Translations under genes and position numbers: made by a program
Assembly (NCBI GenBank): GCA_934090685.1
Contig: CAKOJN010000003.1
Location: forward strand, 1 to 64,000
Reading direction: 5' to 3'
DNA length: 64,000 bases
Source of the DNA: an uncultured Bacilli bacterium
GTDB taxonomy: Bacteria > Bacillota_I > Bacilli_A > RF39 > UBA660
In this document: positions 63,249 through 64,000 of the stretch, piece after piece
How positions within the stretch are numbered: the first letter of the stretch is position 1
Layout of the letters: each line of letters opens with the position of its first letter
The notes under the pieces: model-generated
What the model saw: only the letters and a program-made list of their open reading frames with translations
What the model was told of the DNA's origin: nothing
The model's database searches: none

Positions 63249-64000
63249 TTAATATGTTTTCATAGGTAATATTAATTGAATAAGTTCGTCATTATTTTGT
63301 TCTTTAACAATTATTGGACTTATTTCACCATTTAAAAGTAAATATATCTTTTCTTCTTTAAATATTTTTAATGCCTCTATCATATATTTTGCACTAAATG
63401 ATATTTTTATGTTATTACAATATTTATTGATAATGTTCATCTTTTCTTCAACTTTTCCCATTTCTTGGCTTGATGCTTTTATTACAATTGTATTACCATT
63501 TAGATCCAAATCTATTATATTTTTATCTTTTGATTGAGTAATTAAAGAAGCTCTGTCCAAAATATTATAAAAATCTTTTAAATTTAATTCTAATTCATAT
63601 TTATATTCTTTTGGAAATGAATTATCTGTATTTGGATAAGTTCCATTTAATAATGAAGTTTGGAAAATTAAATTTCCATGTTTAAATATTGCCTTATTTG
63701 CAAATGTATGTATTTCTAATTCATTATCTTTTTCTATTGTTTTTATAAATTCATTAATGTTTTTAGCGGGAATAACTATATTTATATTTTCATCATATGA
63801 TTTATCTAACTCAATAGTTACTTTAGATAATCTATAAGAATCTGTAGCAACACATTCAAATTTTCTATTGTGAATTTTAAAATCAACGCCAGTTAATAGT
63901 GGTCTACTTTCTTGAATAGAACATGCAAATGATGTTTGACTAACTATTTCTTTGAATTTTAAACTAGATAGTTTAATTGGTTTTTTAACTTCTTCTAAAT
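63249..64000 (-). CDS. dnaN: DNA polymerase III beta sliding clamp (3' part)
   Basis: The frame is open from the right edge to TAA at 63249, giving about 250 C-terminal residues (of about 370). The order is KPIKLSSFKFKEIVSQTSFA, then the ESRPLLTGVDF and CVATDSYRLSKV motifs, and the typical clamp end ILPMKTY. The first third lies beyond the window. dnaA is expected further right. The clamp tethers DNA polymerase III and repair polymerases. Confidence 0.96.
   Translation of the reverse strand, partial: LEEVKKPIKLSSLKFKEIVSQTSFACSIQESRPLLTGVDFKIHNRKFECVATDSYRLSKVTIELDKSYDENINIVIPAKNINEFIKTIEKDNELEIHTFANKAIFKHGNLIFQTSLLNGTYPNTDNSFPKEYKYELELNLKDFYNILDRASLITQSKDKNIIDLDLNGNTIVIKASSQEMGKVEEKMNIINKYCNNIKISFSAKYMIEALKIFKEEKIYLLLNGEISPIIVKEQNNDELIQLILPMKTY

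Noticed and set aside
1..64000. CRISPR arrays or complete insertion sequences
   Set aside because: No regularly spaced repeats with unique spacers and no transposase frames were seen anywhere.
1..64000. Mollicutes code with TGA as tryptophan
   Set aside because: Conserved proteins end or read correctly with the standard code; recF ends in TGA just before gyrB, and tryptophans are TGG.

Overview
The window looks like the origin-proximal part of the chromosome of a very AT-rich member of Bacilli (Bacillota). G+C is low by eye. Reading frames are intact with the standard bacterial code: tryptophan is TGG, and TGA ends recF. This argues against a Mollicutes-type code. Gene order from the right edge leftwards follows the Bacillus origin region: dnaN, recF, gyrB, gyrA, SRP RNA region, dnaX, ebfC, recR, bofA, holB, ricT, trmN6, rsmI, pth, mfd, spoVT, tatD, 3D protein, ksgA, yabG, veg, spoVG, yabP, yabQ, divIC, tilS, ftsH. 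tmk, yabA, rnmV, fin, spoIIE and hpt are missing from their usual places. Most genes are on the minus strand, as expected if the origin lies beyond position 64000 and they are transcribed away from it. bofA, yabG, yabP, yabQ and spoVT together suggest a spore former, or a recent descendant of one, with a compact genome. I cannot name the species; a gut lineage near Erysipelotrichia or RF39-like Bacilli is a guess.

Layout. 0-1.3 kb: accessory-looking small genes and a structured RNA beside a tRNA-Gly. 1.5-9.2 kb: lipid, envelope and pyrimidine-salvage genes: patatin, PAP2, upp, uracil permease, L,D-transpeptidase, 8-oxoguanine glycosylase, LtaS-like synthase. 9.3-13 kb (+): a CDF metal transporter, then a two-gene redox operon (CrtI-like flavoprotein and ferredoxin-reductase fusion). 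13-15 kb: TspO, two phosphoesterase-type enzymes, tRNA-Cys. 15-22.6 kb: poorly characterised envelope proteins, including a pilin-like cysteine-rich protein, behind two strong tandem promoters. 22.6-28.4 kb: a degenerate RNB nuclease, a Ca2+-type P-ATPase, dCMP deaminase and a glycosyltransferase. 28.4-36.9 kb: t6A genes, ftsH, tilS and the sporulation/division cluster. 37-41.4 kb (+): two hybrid histidine kinases inserted into the ksgA-yabG interval. 41.4-55.7 kb: the conserved DNA-replication, repair and translation block. 55.7-56.8 kb: SRP RNA and a 1-kb non-coding segment. 56.8-64 kb: gyrA, gyrB, recF, comK and the 3' part of dnaN.

Most notable points. (1) The non-coding segment next to gyrA holds two ParB-type parS sites and two palindromes matching the published Noc-binding consensus. 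(2) The uracil permease/upp leader has a 30-codon ORF with a good ribosome-binding site that runs through a U-rich tract into an intrinsic terminator. This layout resembles enterobacterial pyrBI attenuation. (3) A short ComK homologue sits between dnaN and recF, where an S4-domain gene usually lies, with three 10-bp direct repeats upstream. (4) An RNB protein and a histidine kinase each lack catalytic residues. (5) Prepilin-like proteins and a dCMP deaminase of the ComEB family hint that a competence or pilus programme exists.
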